NCBI RefSeq assembly: GCF_018798885.1
Contig: NZ_CP076361.1
Coordinates: forward strand, 1,116,001 to 1,180,000
Length of the DNA stretch: 64,000 bases
Direction: 5' to 3'
From: Gemmobacter fulvus
Lineage (GTDB): Bacteria; Pseudomonadota; Alphaproteobacteria; Rhodobacterales; Rhodobacteraceae
Under the pieces are notes generated by a model that was not told where the DNA came from, did not search any database, and saw only the letters and a program-made list of their open reading frames with translations. Positions 52,710 through 61,257 of the stretch are shown in pieces (position 1 is the first letter of the stretch; each line of letters starts with the position of its first letter). Both the position numbers and the translations under genes were made by a program.

Positions 52710-55103
52710 ATGACCCAACTGACCGCCCCCCTGACCGATTGGTTCGATGCCCAAGGCTGGGCGCTGCATCCGCATCAAACCGCGATGCTGGATCGGGCGC
52801 AGGCGACCTCGACCCTGCTGATCGCCCCCACGGGCGGCGGCAAGACACTTGCCGGATTCCTGCCAACACTGGCCGAACTGGGGCCAAAACCGGGACCGGG
52901 CTTGCACACGCTCTACATTTCACCGCTCAAGGCGCTGTCCGCCGATATTCGCCGCAACCTGCGCCGCCCGGTCGAAGGGGCCGGGCTTGCCATCCGCATC
53001 GAGGACCGCAGCGGCGACACCACCTATACGCAGCGCCGCCGTCAGCGCGCCGATCCGCCGCATATCCTGCTCACCACGCCGGAAAGTCTGGCGCTGCTGC
53101 TGAGCTACGAGGACGCGCCGCGCATCTTCGCCGGGCTGCAACGGGTGATCGTGGACGAGATTCACGCGCTGGCCGAAAGCAAACGCGGCGATCAGCTCAT
53201 GCTCGGCCTCGCGCGCCTTGCCACGCTTGCCCCCGACTTGCGCCGCGTCGGGCTGTCGGCCACCGTCGAGGATCCGCCCGCGCTCGCCCGGTTTCTCGGG
53301 GCCGGAACGCAGGTGTTGCAGGCCGATCCGGGGCCGGAGCCGGATATCGCCATGCTGCTGACCGAGACGGCACCGCCCTGGGCGGGCGGCGGCGGGCGTT
53401 ATGCGATCCCGGCCATTCTCGAACAGGTCAAACACCACCGCACGACCCTGATCTTTCACAACACCCGCGCGCAGGCTGAGCTGTTTTTCCATGACCTCTG
53501 GCTGGCCAATACCGATGATCTGCCGATCGGCATCCATCATGGCAGCCTGTCGCGCGAGGCGCGGGAACGGGTGGAACAGGCGATGGCCGCAGGGCAGCTG
53601 CGCGCCGTGGTCTGCACCGGCAGCCTTGATCTGGGGATCGACTGGGGCGATGTCGATCTGGTGATTCAGGTCGGCGCGCCCAAGAACGTCAAACGGCTGG
53701 TGCAGCGGATCGGGCGGGCCAATCACCGCTACAACACGCCGTCAAAGGCGCTGCTGGTGCCCGCAAACCGCTGGGAGGTGGTGGAATGTCAGGCGGCGCT
53801 GGAGGCGGTGCGTGCCCGCGATCTGGATGGCGAGCCGCGCGGGCCGGGGCCACGCGATGTGCTGTGCCAGCATATCCTTGCAACCGCCTGCGCCGCGCCT
53901 TTTGATGCGGATGCGCTTTACGCCGAAGTCATCACCGCCGGGCCTTACACCCACCTGACCCGGCCCGAGTTCGACGCCTGCCTCGATTTCGCGGCGACCG
54001 GCGGCTATGCGTTGCGCGCCTATGACCGCTGGCAACGGCTGATGCTGCGGGGCGGGCGGTGGCAGTTGCGTGATCCGCGCAGCGCCGCCGTGATCCGGCA
54101 GAACCTTGGCACCATCATCGACACCGAAACCCTGAAGGTCCGGCTGAAGGGGCGCATGGGTGGCCTGCCGCTGGGCGAGGTGGAAGAGGCTTTCGCCGCC
54201 ACCCTGACACAGGGCGACACCTTTCTGATCGGCGGGCAGGTGGTTCGGTATGAAGGATTGAACGAACTGACCGTGGAGGTCACCCGCCAGCCGGGGCGCG
54301 ACCCCAAGGTGGCCGTGTTCAATGGCACAAAATTCGCCACCTCCACTCTGCTTGGAGACCGGATTCTTGCCATTCTGCAACAATCCGGCTGGCCGGAGCT
54401 GCCGCTTCACACCGCCCGCTGGCTGGGCCTGCAACGCGATGTGTCGCGCCTGCCCGAACCGGGCCGCCTGCTGTGCGAAAGCTTTCCCTATGAAGGGCGC
54501 GAACATCTCTGCGTCTATGGCTTTGCCGGGCGCAACGCGCAGCAGACGCTGGGCCTGCTGCTGACCAAACGGATGGAGGATCTGGGCCTTGGGCCGCTGG
54601 GGTTTGTGGCCACCGATTACGCCACGCTGATCTGGGGGCTGGATCCCGTGCTGGATGCGGCGCCGCTGTTCGACCCGGCAACGCTGCGCGACGGGCTGGA
54701 ACATTGGCTGGGCGGCAATGCGGTGATGAAGCGCACCTTCCGCAGCAGCGCCATCATCGCCGGGCTGATCGAGCGGCAGCATCAGGGGCGGCGCAAATCC
54801 GGGCGGCAGGCGACGTTTTCGTCGGACATCCTCTATGACACGCTGCGCCGCTTTGACCCCGATCACCTGATGCTGGCAATCACCCGCGAAGAGGCGATGC
54901 GCGGTCTGGTCGATTTTGCCCGGATCGAGGAGATGCTTGCCCGCGTCGGCGGCCGGATTGACCTGCTGCGGTTACGCAGCGTCACACCTTTGGCCGCCCC
55001 GCTGTTTCTTGAGCCGGGCCGCATCCCCGTGCAGGGTGAAGGCCGTGACCGCCTTGCCGAGGCAGCCGCGGCCCGCCTGATGGCCGAGGCAGGCCTTGCC
55101 TGA
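52710..55103 (+). CDS. ligase-associated DEXH-box helicase (Lhr-like)
   Basis: A 797-residue superfamily 2 DNA helicase of the Lhr type. Motifs in order: Q-type HPHQTAMLDRA, Walker A APTGGGKTLAG, DEXH as VIVDEIHALAES, SAT in GLSATVEDP and motif VI QRIGRANHRYN. The C-terminal DEAD/H-associated domain is present (about 560-700). Sequence resembles the ligase-associated DNA-damage-response helicase, a short Lhr form. The ATG at 52710 (MTQLTAPLTDWF) is the start; the frame is open from 52599. A PaaI-type gene follows 13 bases later, then PdeM. Confidence 0.94.
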   Translation: MTQLTAPLTDWFDAQGWALHPHQTAMLDRAQATSTLLIAPTGGGKTLAGFLPTLAELGPKPGPGLHTLYISPLKALSADIRRNLRRPVEGAGLAIRIEDRSGDTTYTQRRRQRADPPHILLTTPESLALLLSYEDAPRIFAGLQRVIVDEIHALAESKRGDQLMLGLARLATLAPDLRRVGLSATVEDPPALARFLGAGTQVLQADPGPEPDIAMLLTETAPPWAGGGGRYAIPAILEQVKHHRTTLIFHNTRAQAELFFHDLWLANTDDLPIGIHHGSLSREARERVEQAMAAGQLRAVVCTGSLDLGIDWGDVDLVIQVGAPKNVKRLVQRIGRANHRYNTPSKALLVPANRWEVVECQAALEAVRARDLDGEPRGPGPRDVLCQHILATACAAPFDADALYAEVITAGPYTHLTRPEFDACLDFAATGGYALRAYDRWQRLMLRGGRWQLRDPRSAAVIRQNLGTIIDTETLKVRLKGRMGGLPLGEVEEAFAATLTQGDTFLIGGQVVRYEGLNELTVEVTRQPGRDPKVAVFNGTKFATSTLLGDRILAILQQSGWPELPLHTARWLGLQRDVSRLPEPGRLLCESFPYEGREHLCVYGFAGRNAQQTLGLLLTKRMEDLGLGPLGFVATDYATLIWGLDPVLDAAPLFDPATLRDGLEHWLGGNAVMKRTFRSSAIIAGLIERQHQGRRKSGRQATFSSDILYDTLRRFDPDHLMLAITREEAMRGLVDFARIEEMLARVGGRIDLLRLRSVTPLAAPLFLEPGRIPVQGEGRDRLAEAAAARLMAEAGLA

Positions 55104-55116
55104 ACAGGAGCCGACC

Positions 55117-55530
55117 ATGCCCGACGCCCGTATCCGCGACAGCTTTGCCCGGCAAAGCCTGATGGCCACATTCGGGGCCGAAATCACCGATATTGGCCCC
55201 GGACGGGTGGAAATTTCGGCCCCGATCCTGCCGCTGGCGCATCAGCAACACGGGGTAGGCCATGCCGGGCTGACCTTTGCGCTGGCCGATAGTGCGGCAG
55301 GCTATGCCGCGCTGACCCTGATGCCGGAGGGGCGCGAGGTGATGACGGCAGAGGCCAAGATCAACCTGCTGGCCCCGGCCAGGGGCGAGCGGCTGATTGC
55401 GCGGGGCGAAGTGGCCAAGGCGGGCCGCCGCCTGACCGTGACCCGCGCCGAGGTGTTTGCGCTGGATCAGGGCCGGGAAACCTGCATCGCGCTGCTGCAA
55501 GCGACGATGATCCCGGTGGATCCGGTTTGA
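55117..55530 (+). CDS. PaaI family hotdog thioesterase
   Basis: A 137-residue hotdog-fold acyl-CoA thioesterase. Visible pattern: RDSFARQSLMATFGAEITD, HQQHGVGHAGLTFALADSAAGYAAL (His/Asn-type active site, residues about 47-71) and MTAEAKINLLAPARGERLIARG. It is typical of the PaaI/YiiD-like group that cleaves aryl-CoA or medium acyl-CoA. Ribosome site AGGAG lies seven bases before the ATG. It lies between the helicase and PdeM genes and is likely co-transcribed with both. Confidence 0.92.
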   Translation: MPDARIRDSFARQSLMATFGAEITDIGPGRVEISAPILPLAHQQHGVGHAGLTFALADSAAGYAALTLMPEGREVMTAEAKINLLAPARGERLIARGEVAKAGRRLTVTRAEVFALDQGRETCIALLQATMIPVDPV

Positions 55531-55577
55531 CCCACGCGCCCCTTGCCTGCGCGGGCGGGCTGCGGCAGAGACAGGCG

Positions 55578-56267
55578 ATGACGGCTTACAGCTTTGCCTT
55601 TGCGGATGCGGATCTGCGCGCCCTGCCTTCAGGTGCGCTGCATTGGCCTGCGCAACAGATGCTGGTCGTATCGGATCTGCATTTCGGCAAATCGGCCCGA
55701 CTGGCGCGGCGCGGCGGCGGGCTTTTGCCGCCCTATGAAACCCGCGCCACCTTGCAACGGCTGGAGGCGGATCTGACGCAGACACAGGCCGCGCAGGTGA
55801 TCTGCCTTGGCGACAGTTTCGATGATCTGACCGCCGAGACCGAGCTGGATACGGCAGACCGCGCTACGCTGCTGCGCCTGATGGCCGGGCGGCACTGGAT
55901 CTGGGTCGAGGGCAATCACGATCCCGGCCCGGCCCAACTGGGCGGCAGGCATCTAACCACGCATGTCGAGGCTGGAATCACCTTCCGCCACATCGCAGAG
56001 GCCGGGGCCAGTGCCGAGGTTTCGGGCCATTATCACCCGAAGGCGCGGTTGGCGGGGCAAAGCCGCCCCTGCTTTCTGCTGTCGCTGCCGGATCGGCTGA
56101 TCCTGCCCGCCTATGGCAGTTACACCGGCGGTCTGGCCTGCGGTGCCCCGGCGCTGGATGCGCTGATGGGCCCAAAGGCGCTGGCCATTCTGACCGGGCA
56201 GACCGCCCGCGCCCTGCCCTATGCGGCGGCCTATAGCAGACCGCGCTCTTCCAGCTTGGCGCGATGA
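55578..56267 (+). CDS. pdeM: ligase-associated metallophosphoesterase PdeM
   Basis: A 229-residue calcineurin-like phosphoesterase. Motifs: VVSDLHFGKSARLARRG near 30-46, LGDSFDD near 79, GNHDPG near 112 and SGHYHPKAR near 148-156. The SDLHFGKS segment with a following L-P-P-Y-E is typical of the ligase-associated PdeM group that works with an ATP-dependent DNA ligase and Lhr-like helicase in DNA repair. Its end overlaps the convergent LytTR gene by 37 bases. Confidence 0.92.
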   Translation: MTAYSFAFADADLRALPSGALHWPAQQMLVVSDLHFGKSARLARRGGGLLPPYETRATLQRLEADLTQTQAAQVICLGDSFDDLTAETELDTADRATLLRLMAGRHWIWVEGNHDPGPAQLGGRHLTTHVEAGITFRHIAEAGASAEVSGHYHPKARLAGQSRPCFLLSLPDRLILPAYGSYTGGLACGAPALDALMGPKALAILTGQTARALPYAAAYSRPRSSSLAR

Positions 56268-57043
56268 GATTTGCTGACTGGCAGGCGCATGTCCTGCGCC
56301 AGCGTCACCCAGACCTTGCCCTCCGCCTTGTCGACGCCAGTCACCGCCCACCACGCCACCCAATGCGAGCGGTGGATCTGGATGCCGCTTTCTTCGGTCG
56401 CCTCGGCCATGGCATCGGCAAACCGCATCAGGATGCTGCCCTGCCCCGCCGTGGTGGTCACATCGACATAGTGGTTGCGCACGGTCATCGCGATCAGGCG
56501 GCCCTGCAACGCGGGATCGAGCCGCGACACCACGCGCGGCAGCGGCGGGGCCGGCATCTCTGGCGGCGCGTCCTGCTCTGCCACTTCGGCAAAGGCGCGG
56601 CCCTCCAGCGGGTTGGGCATCAGACCCAGCGAATGACGGAACGCGCCGACGCACAGCGAGGTGGCAAAGATGAACAGCGCGATTTCGAAATGATCGGGGG
56701 CCAGCGCCTTTTCCTGATCGAACATATGATCGGCCAGCGCATAAAGCGGCCATGTCAGGATCACGGCAGACAGCATCGCGGTCAGAAACGCGCCCCGGCG
56801 GAAATCCCGCAGCCCCAGCAGTTCATGCACGGCAGCCCGGCAGATTGTTCCGGCCAGAATGCCGAGGGCCATCAACACGCCCCAGAATACAAGCCGCTGC
56901 GGCAGATCCAAGCCGACATAGCTGCCGAACGGGCCCGCCAAAGCCACAACAACGGTCAACACGGCCCAAACGACATAGGGCACGGCACTGCGGAAATCCG
57001 CTTTCAGAACAGCAAAAAAGGCGTGCATCTGCCCCGGCACCAT
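56231..57043 (-). CDS. membrane-anchored LytTR DNA-binding regulator
   Basis: A 270-residue protein. The N-terminal 130 residues have four hydrophobic helices (AVPYVVWAVLTVVVALAGPF, LVFWGVLMALGILAGTI, FLTAMLSAVILTWPLYAL and ALFIFATSLCVGAF). A linker follows, then a LytTR DNA-binding domain from about 170 (LIAMTVRNHYVDVTTTAGQ, IHRSHWVAWWAVTG, LPVSKSHRAKLEERG). It is a one-component, membrane-bound regulator; ligand and target genes are unknown. Its 3' end overlaps pdeM on the other strand. Start at ATG 57043 or 57028. Confidence 0.9.
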   Translation of the reverse strand: MVPGQMHAFFAVLKADFRSAVPYVVWAVLTVVVALAGPFGSYVGLDLPQRLVFWGVLMALGILAGTICRAAVHELLGLRDFRRGAFLTAMLSAVILTWPLYALADHMFDQEKALAPDHFEIALFIFATSLCVGAFRHSLGLMPNPLEGRAFAEVAEQDAPPEMPAPPLPRVVSRLDPALQGRLIAMTVRNHYVDVTTTAGQGSILMRFADAMAEATEESGIQIHRSHWVAWWAVTGVDKAEGKVWVTLAQDMRLPVSKSHRAKLEERGLL

Positions 57044-57106
57044 CAACACAATCTGTCTACCGGATAGCCGTAAAATTCCTTTGCTACAATGTATGTTAGA
57101 CAGAAA

Positions 57107-57131
57107 GGCCGGGTCTGTTGCCAGCCCGGCC
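57107..57131 (-). terminator. terminator after folD
   Basis: GGCCGGG (57107-57113) and CCCGGCC (57125-57131) form a hairpin; on the minus strand the stem is followed by TTTCTGTCT. It closes the fhs-folD operon. Confidence 0.8.
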
Positions 57132-57139
57132 CGCCTGTG

Positions 57140-58030
57140 TCACGCCGTCAGGCCTGCCGGTTCCGGCAGACCATGCGCCCGGCAGCAGGCGGTCAGCGTA
57201 TTCGCCAGCAGACAGGCGATGGTCATCGGCCCCACACCGCCCGGCACGGGGGTGATCGCCCCGGCCACGGCGGCGGCGCTGGCGAATTCCACATCGCCGA
57301 CCAGCTTGGTCTTGCCATCGCGTTCGATGCGGTTGATGCCCACGTCGATCACCGTCGCCCCCGGCTTCACGTAATCGCCGGTCAGCATCTCGGGCCGGCC
57401 GACGGCCGCCACCAGAATATCGGCGCTGCGGCAGACGGCGGCCAGATCCTTGGTGCGGCTATGTGCGATGGTCACGGTGCAGCTGTCGCCCAGCAGCAGC
57501 TGCGCCATCGGTTTGCCGACGATGTTCGACCGCCCGACCACAACCGCATTCATTCCGGCCAGCTTACCATGATGATCGCGCAGCATCATCAGGCAGCCCA
57601 GCGGCGTGCAGGGCACCATCGACTTCTGCCCGGTGCCCAGCAGACCCACATTGGAGATATGGAACCCGTCCACATCCTTGGCCGGATCAATCGAGTTGAT
57701 CACGAGTTCCGAGTTCAGATGCCCGGGCAGCGGCAATTGCACCAGAATCCCGTGGATCGAGGGATCGGCGTTCAGCCGGGCAATCAGCGCCAGCAGATCC
57801 GCCTCGGACGTATCGGCCTCCAGCTTGTGTTCGATGGACTTCATGCCCACCTCGACCGTCTGCTTGCCCTTGGACGACACATAGACCTGGCTTGCCGGAT
57901 CTTCGCCCACCAGCACCACGGCCAGACCGGGTTGCAGCCCGTGTTCTTCCTTCAGCCGTGCCACATGCGCCGCTACTTCGCCGCGCACCTTGGCCGCAAA
58001 GGCCTTGCCGTCAATGATTGCCGCCGTCAT
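57140..58030 (-). CDS. folD: methylene-THF dehydrogenase/methenyl-THF cyclohydrolase
   Basis: A 296-residue bifunctional enzyme that interconverts methylene-, methenyl- and formyl-tetrahydrofolate. Tyr50 and catalytic Lys54 are in VYVSSKGKQ, Gln in [11 protein letters not shown] and Asp in [11 protein letters not shown], so both activities are expected. The NADP site has [17 protein letters not shown], and the C-terminal [10 protein letters not shown] is present. The ATG at 58030 has GGGAG eight bases upstream; another ATG is at 58036. It lies 12 bases after the stop of its paralogue and ends the fhs operon. Confidence 0.97.
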   Translation of the reverse strand: MTAAIIDGKAFAAKVRGEVAAHVARLKEEHGLQPGLAVVLVGEDPASQVYVSSKGKQTVEVGMKSIEHKLEADTSEADLLALIARLNADPSIHGILVQLPLPGHLNSELVINSIDPAKDVDGFHISNVGLLGTGQKSMVPCTPLGCLMMLRDHHGKLAGMNAVVVGRSNIVGKPMAQLLLGDSCTVTIAHSRTKDLAAVCRSADILVAAVGRPEMLTGDYVKPGATVIDVGINRIERDGKTKLVGDVEFASAAAVAGAITPVPGGVGPMTIACLLANTLTACCRAHGLPEPAGLTA

Positions 58031-58042
58031 CGCCATACTCCC

Positions 58043-58921
58043 TCAAGCTTCCACCGCAAACGCGGTCGCGTAATGTTCCATCTGCATCCGGGTTGCCAGC
58101 ACGGCATTCTTCATCAGCGTGGCCACCGTCACCGGCCCGACGCCGCCGGGCACCGGGGTGATCCAACCCGCCACGCGGGCACAACTGTCGAAATCGGCAT
58201 CGCCCACCGTGCGGCCATCCACCCGGTTGATGCCGATGTCGATCAGCGCCGCCCCCGGTTTCAGCATCTCGCCCGTCACCAGCCCGGGCTTGCCGACCGC
58301 CACGAACACCGCATCGGCGGCGCGGCTATGCACTGCCACCTGCCGCGTCATGTGGTGGCACACTGTGACAGTGGCCCCCAGCCCCATCATCAGAAAGGCG
58401 ATGGGTTTGCCGACGATTTCGGAATGGCCGATCACGCAGACATCCAGCCCTTCGATGTTCAGCGGCAGGGTTTTCAGGATCTCCACCGCCGCAACGGCGG
58501 TGCAGGGGCCAAGCGCCAGATCGTTATAGACGATATTTCCGATGCTCGACGGGTGCATGCCCTCGACATCCTTCAACGGATGCACCGCCTTTTGCAGTGT
58601 CTTTACCGGGATATGCGCGGGTAAGGGGCGCTGGATGATGATACCATTCACGCGCGGATCGGCGTTCAGGCCGATCATCACGCCGGTCAACTGTTCCAGA
58701 CTGATCGTTGCGGGATAGTTGCGCGCCTCGAAGGCCACACCGGCGGCCTCGGCCTGCCGTTGCTGGTTGCGCACATACAGCTCTGCGGCGGCCACGTCCC
58801 CGACCGAGATCGACACAAGACGCGGGGTCCAGCCCTTCGCGGCAAGCTCTGCCGCATCGCTGCGAACCTCTGCGACCATGCGCGCCGCAATGGCGCGCCC
58901 GTCAATCCATGTTGCCGTCAT
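58043..58921 (-). CDS. FolD paralogue with Lys-to-Gln change at the active site
   Basis: A 292-residue FolD-family protein. It keeps the fold marks: GIIIQRPLPAHI, LKDVEGMHPSSIGN, VIGHSEIVGKPIAFLMM and [10 protein letters not shown]. The Y-x-x-x-K site reads Tyr49-V-R-N-Gln53, so the lysine needed for cyclohydrolase activity is missing. In human DC301 the Lys-to-Gln change is known to abolish cyclohydrolase but spare dehydrogenase activity, so this may be a one-function dehydrogenase. It is 19 bases after the chorismate mutase gene and 12 before folD. Confidence 0.93.
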   Translation of the reverse strand: MTATWIDGRAIAARMVAEVRSDAAELAAKGWTPRLVSISVGDVAAAELYVRNQQRQAEAAGVAFEARNYPATISLEQLTGVMIGLNADPRVNGIIIQRPLPAHIPVKTLQKAVHPLKDVEGMHPSSIGNIVYNDLALGPCTAVAAVEILKTLPLNIEGLDVCVIGHSEIVGKPIAFLMMGLGATVTVCHHMTRQVAVHSRAADAVFVAVGKPGLVTGEMLKPGAALIDIGINRVDGRTVGDADFDSCARVAGWITPVPGGVGPVTVATLMKNAVLATRMQMEHYATAFAVEA

Positions 58922-58940
58922 GCCATGACCCTTTCCGGGG

Positions 58941-59234
58941 TCAGGCCCCCAGCACCTTTTCTTCGCGGGCAATCGACCAGTCGATCATCAGCCGCCAGAT
59001 CGCTTCGACCAGCGCAGGGTCCAGACCTTCGATTTCGGCCCGGGCGCGCACATTGTCCACGACCTCTTCCACACGATCCGCAATCCGGGCCGGAAGCCCC
59101 TCTGCGGGTTTGAGTTCGGCGGCCCGGTCGATGTAACCCGCCCGCCGTTTCAGCATCGCCACGATCTGACCATCCAGCGCGTCGATCTCGACACGGAGTT
59201 CGGTCATGTTCTGGCATTCTGCCGGAGCTTTCAT
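58941..59234 (-). CDS. chorismate mutase (AroQ/PchB-like)
   Basis: A 97-residue all-helical protein. Layout and residues follow AroQ/PchB: LRVEIDALDGQIVAMLKRRAG (N-terminal Arg and the second Arg pair), AAELK with the active-site Lys, and near the end LMIDWSIAREEKVL, with Glu in place of the usual Gln of E. coli CM and PchB. The ATG at 59234 has GGAGAG upstream. It may make prephenate or act as an isochorismate-pyruvate lyase. Its place in a folate C1 operon is unexplained. Confidence 0.88.
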   Translation of the reverse strand: MKAPAECQNMTELRVEIDALDGQIVAMLKRRAGYIDRAAELKPAEGLPARIADRVEEVVDNVRARAEIEGLDPALVEAIWRLMIDWSIAREEKVLGA

Positions 59235-59250
59235 CACGCTCTCCTTCACT

Positions 59251-59283
59251 TCCTGCCCGCGAGGTAAATCTTCGCGGGCAGGA
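59251..59283 (-). other. 12-bp hairpin between fhs and chorismate mutase
   Basis: TCCTGCCCGCGA (59251-59262) and TCGCGGGCAGGA (59272-59283) pair perfectly with a 9-base loop. It lies 27 bases after the fhs stop and just before the ribosome site of the chorismate mutase gene. There is no T-run. It could set the amount of downstream message or be a processing site. Confidence 0.65.
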
Positions 59284-59310
59284 GCGCAAGGTGACGTGCT
59301 GTCGCCGGGA

Positions 59311-60987
59311 TCAGAACAGCCCTTCGACAAAGCCTTCGTCATTCAGCCGGATCACTTCGGCAGAAGGCACCTTGGGCAGGCCCGGCATGGTCATGATTTC
59401 ACCGCAGATGACCACGATGAAGCCCGCCCCTGCCGACAGGCGCACTTCGCGCACCGGCACCGAATGGCCCGTGGGCGCGCCACGCACGTTCGGATCGGTG
59501 GTGAAGCTGTATTGGGTTTTCGCCATGCAGATCGGCAGATGGCCATAACCAGCGGCTTCCCAGGATTTCAGCTGATCGCGGATCGACTTGTCGGCCAGAA
59601 CCTCGTCAGCGTGATAGATGCGCTTGGCGATGGTTTCGACCTTCTGGAACAGCGGCATGTCATCCGGGTAGATCGGCGAGAAGTTGGCAGCGCCGCTTTC
59701 GGCCAGCGCGACAACCTTTTTCGCCAGATCCTCGATGCCTTCCGAGCCTTTCGCCCAGTGCTTGCACAGGATCGCCTCGGCGCCCTGTTCTGCCACATAG
59801 GCTTTCACGGCTTCGACTTCGGCATCGGTGTCGCTGAAGAAGTGGTTGATCGCCACAACCACCGGCACGCCGAAGGATTTGACGTTGGCAATGTGACGGC
59901 CAAGGTTCGGGCAGCCTTTCTTGACGGCCTCGACATTCTCGGCCCCCAGATCGGCTTTGGCGACGCCGCCGTTCATCTTCATCGCGCGCACAGTGGCCAC
60001 GATGACTGCAGCCGAAGGCTTCAGGCCCGCCTTGCGGCACTTGATGTCGAAGAACTTCTCGGCCCCGAGGTCAGCGCCGAAACCGGCTTCGGTCACAACA
60101 TATTCGCCCAGTTTCAGCGCGGTCTTGGTGGCGATGACCGAGTTGCAGCCATGCGCGATATTGGCAAACGGGCCACCATGCACGAAGGCCGGGTTGTTTT
60201 CCAGCGTCTGCACCAGGTTCGGCTGCATCGCGTCTTTCAGCAGCACGGTCATGGCACCATCGGCCTTGATGTCGCGGCAATAGATCGGGGTCTTTTCGCG
60301 GGTATAGGCCACCACGATGTCGCCCAGACGTTTTTGCAGGTCTTCCAGATCGTTCGACAGGCAGAGGATCGCCATGACTTCGGAGGCCACGGTGATGTCA
60401 AAGCCGGTCTGACGGGGGAAGCCGTTGGACACGCCGCCAAGGTTGACCACGATGTCGCGCAGCGCGCGGTCGTTCATATCCATCACCCGGCGCCACACGA
60501 TGCGGCGCTGGTCGATCTGCAGGCTGTTGCCCCAGTAGATATGGTTGTCGATCATCGCGGACAGCAGGTTATGCGCCGAGGTGATCGCGTGGAAGTCGCC
60601 GGTGAAGTGAAGGTTCATCTCTTCCATCGGCACGACCTGAGCCATGCCGCCACCCGCAGCGCCGCCCTTCATGCCGAAATTCGGCCCTAGGCTGGCTTCG
60701 CGGATACAGATCACGGCCTTTTTGCCGATGCGGTTCAGGCCATCGCCCAGACCGACGGTGGTCGTGGTCTTGCCTTCGCCCGCCGGGGTCGGGTTGATCG
60801 CGGTCACGAGGATCAGTTTGCCATTCGGACGGTCGGCCAGCGATTTGATGAAGTCCTGGCTGACCTTGGCCTTGTCATGGCCATAGGGCAGCAGATGTTC
60901 CGACGGGATACCGAGCTTTGCGCCGATCTCCATGATCGGCTTCTTCTTGGCTTCGCGTGCAATTTCGATATCGGTCTTGAAGGCCAT
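59311..60987 (-). CDS. fhs: formate-tetrahydrofolate ligase
   Basis: A 558-residue ATP-dependent enzyme that makes 10-formyl-THF from formate. Visible are the P-loop-like [18 protein letters not shown] near 65-82, [18 protein letters not shown] near 120 and [19 protein letters not shown] near 375. The start at 60987 ([17 protein letters not shown]) has AGGGAG upstream; the frame is open to 61200. It heads the operon with chorismate mutase and both FolD genes, and so can feed or drain formate from the C1 pool. Confidence 0.98.
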   Translation of the reverse strand: MAFKTDIEIAREAKKKPIMEIGAKLGIPSEHLLPYGHDKAKVSQDFIKSLADRPNGKLILVTAINPTPAGEGKTTTTVGLGDGLNRIGKKAVICIREASLGPNFGMKGGAAGGGMAQVVPMEEMNLHFTGDFHAITSAHNLLSAMIDNHIYWGNSLQIDQRRIVWRRVMDMNDRALRDIVVNLGGVSNGFPRQTGFDITVASEVMAILCLSNDLEDLQKRLGDIVVAYTREKTPIYCRDIKADGAMTVLLKDAMQPNLVQTLENNPAFVHGGPFANIAHGCNSVIATKTALKLGEYVVTEAGFGADLGAEKFFDIKCRKAGLKPSAAVIVATVRAMKMNGGVAKADLGAENVEAVKKGCPNLGRHIANVKSFGVPVVVAINHFFSDTDAEVEAVKAYVAEQGAEAILCKHWAKGSEGIEDLAKKVVALAESGAANFSPIYPDDMPLFQKVETIAKRIYHADEVLADKSIRDQLKSWEAAGYGHLPICMAKTQYSFTTDPNVRGAPTGHSVPVREVRLSAGAGFIVVICGEIMTMPGLPKVPSAEVIRLNDEGFVEGLF

Positions 60988-61104
60988 GCGTATCTCCCTG
61001 GGGGTGTGACTGCCCAATCTCTTGGTTGACCTCACGATACCGACACGCAGAGCCCACCACAGGACCGATTCCGACCTAAGCCCACGCAAAATCGCCAGTT
61101 CCGG

Positions 61105-61118
61105 TTTCCGATCGGAAA
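61105..61118. promoter_or_regulatory. 14-bp perfect palindrome upstream of fhs
   Basis: TTTCCGATCGGAAA lies 118 bases before the fhs ATG. A separate 7-base inverted pair, TGGAATG (61122-61128) and CATTCCA (61161-61167), lies next to it. Both fall in the 270-base non-coding stretch between fhs and tam, the only place for the operon's promoter. An operator is likely; the regulator is unknown. Confidence 0.55.
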
Positions 61119-61257
61119 GTTTGGAATGGCACGGCGAAATATTTCCATAAACAGAACATACATTCCATTTTGAGGAATCAGCCACCAGACCGAAGCGCAC
61201 AGCCGCGAATCTGTGGGCGGCGCGGCCCGGCCTGCCGAATGATACCGCGACCCGTAA

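Noticed and set aside
60988..61257. A 6S RNA or folate riboswitch in the gap upstream of fhs
   Set aside because: I could not draw a convincing matching fold; only palindromes of operator type are evident.
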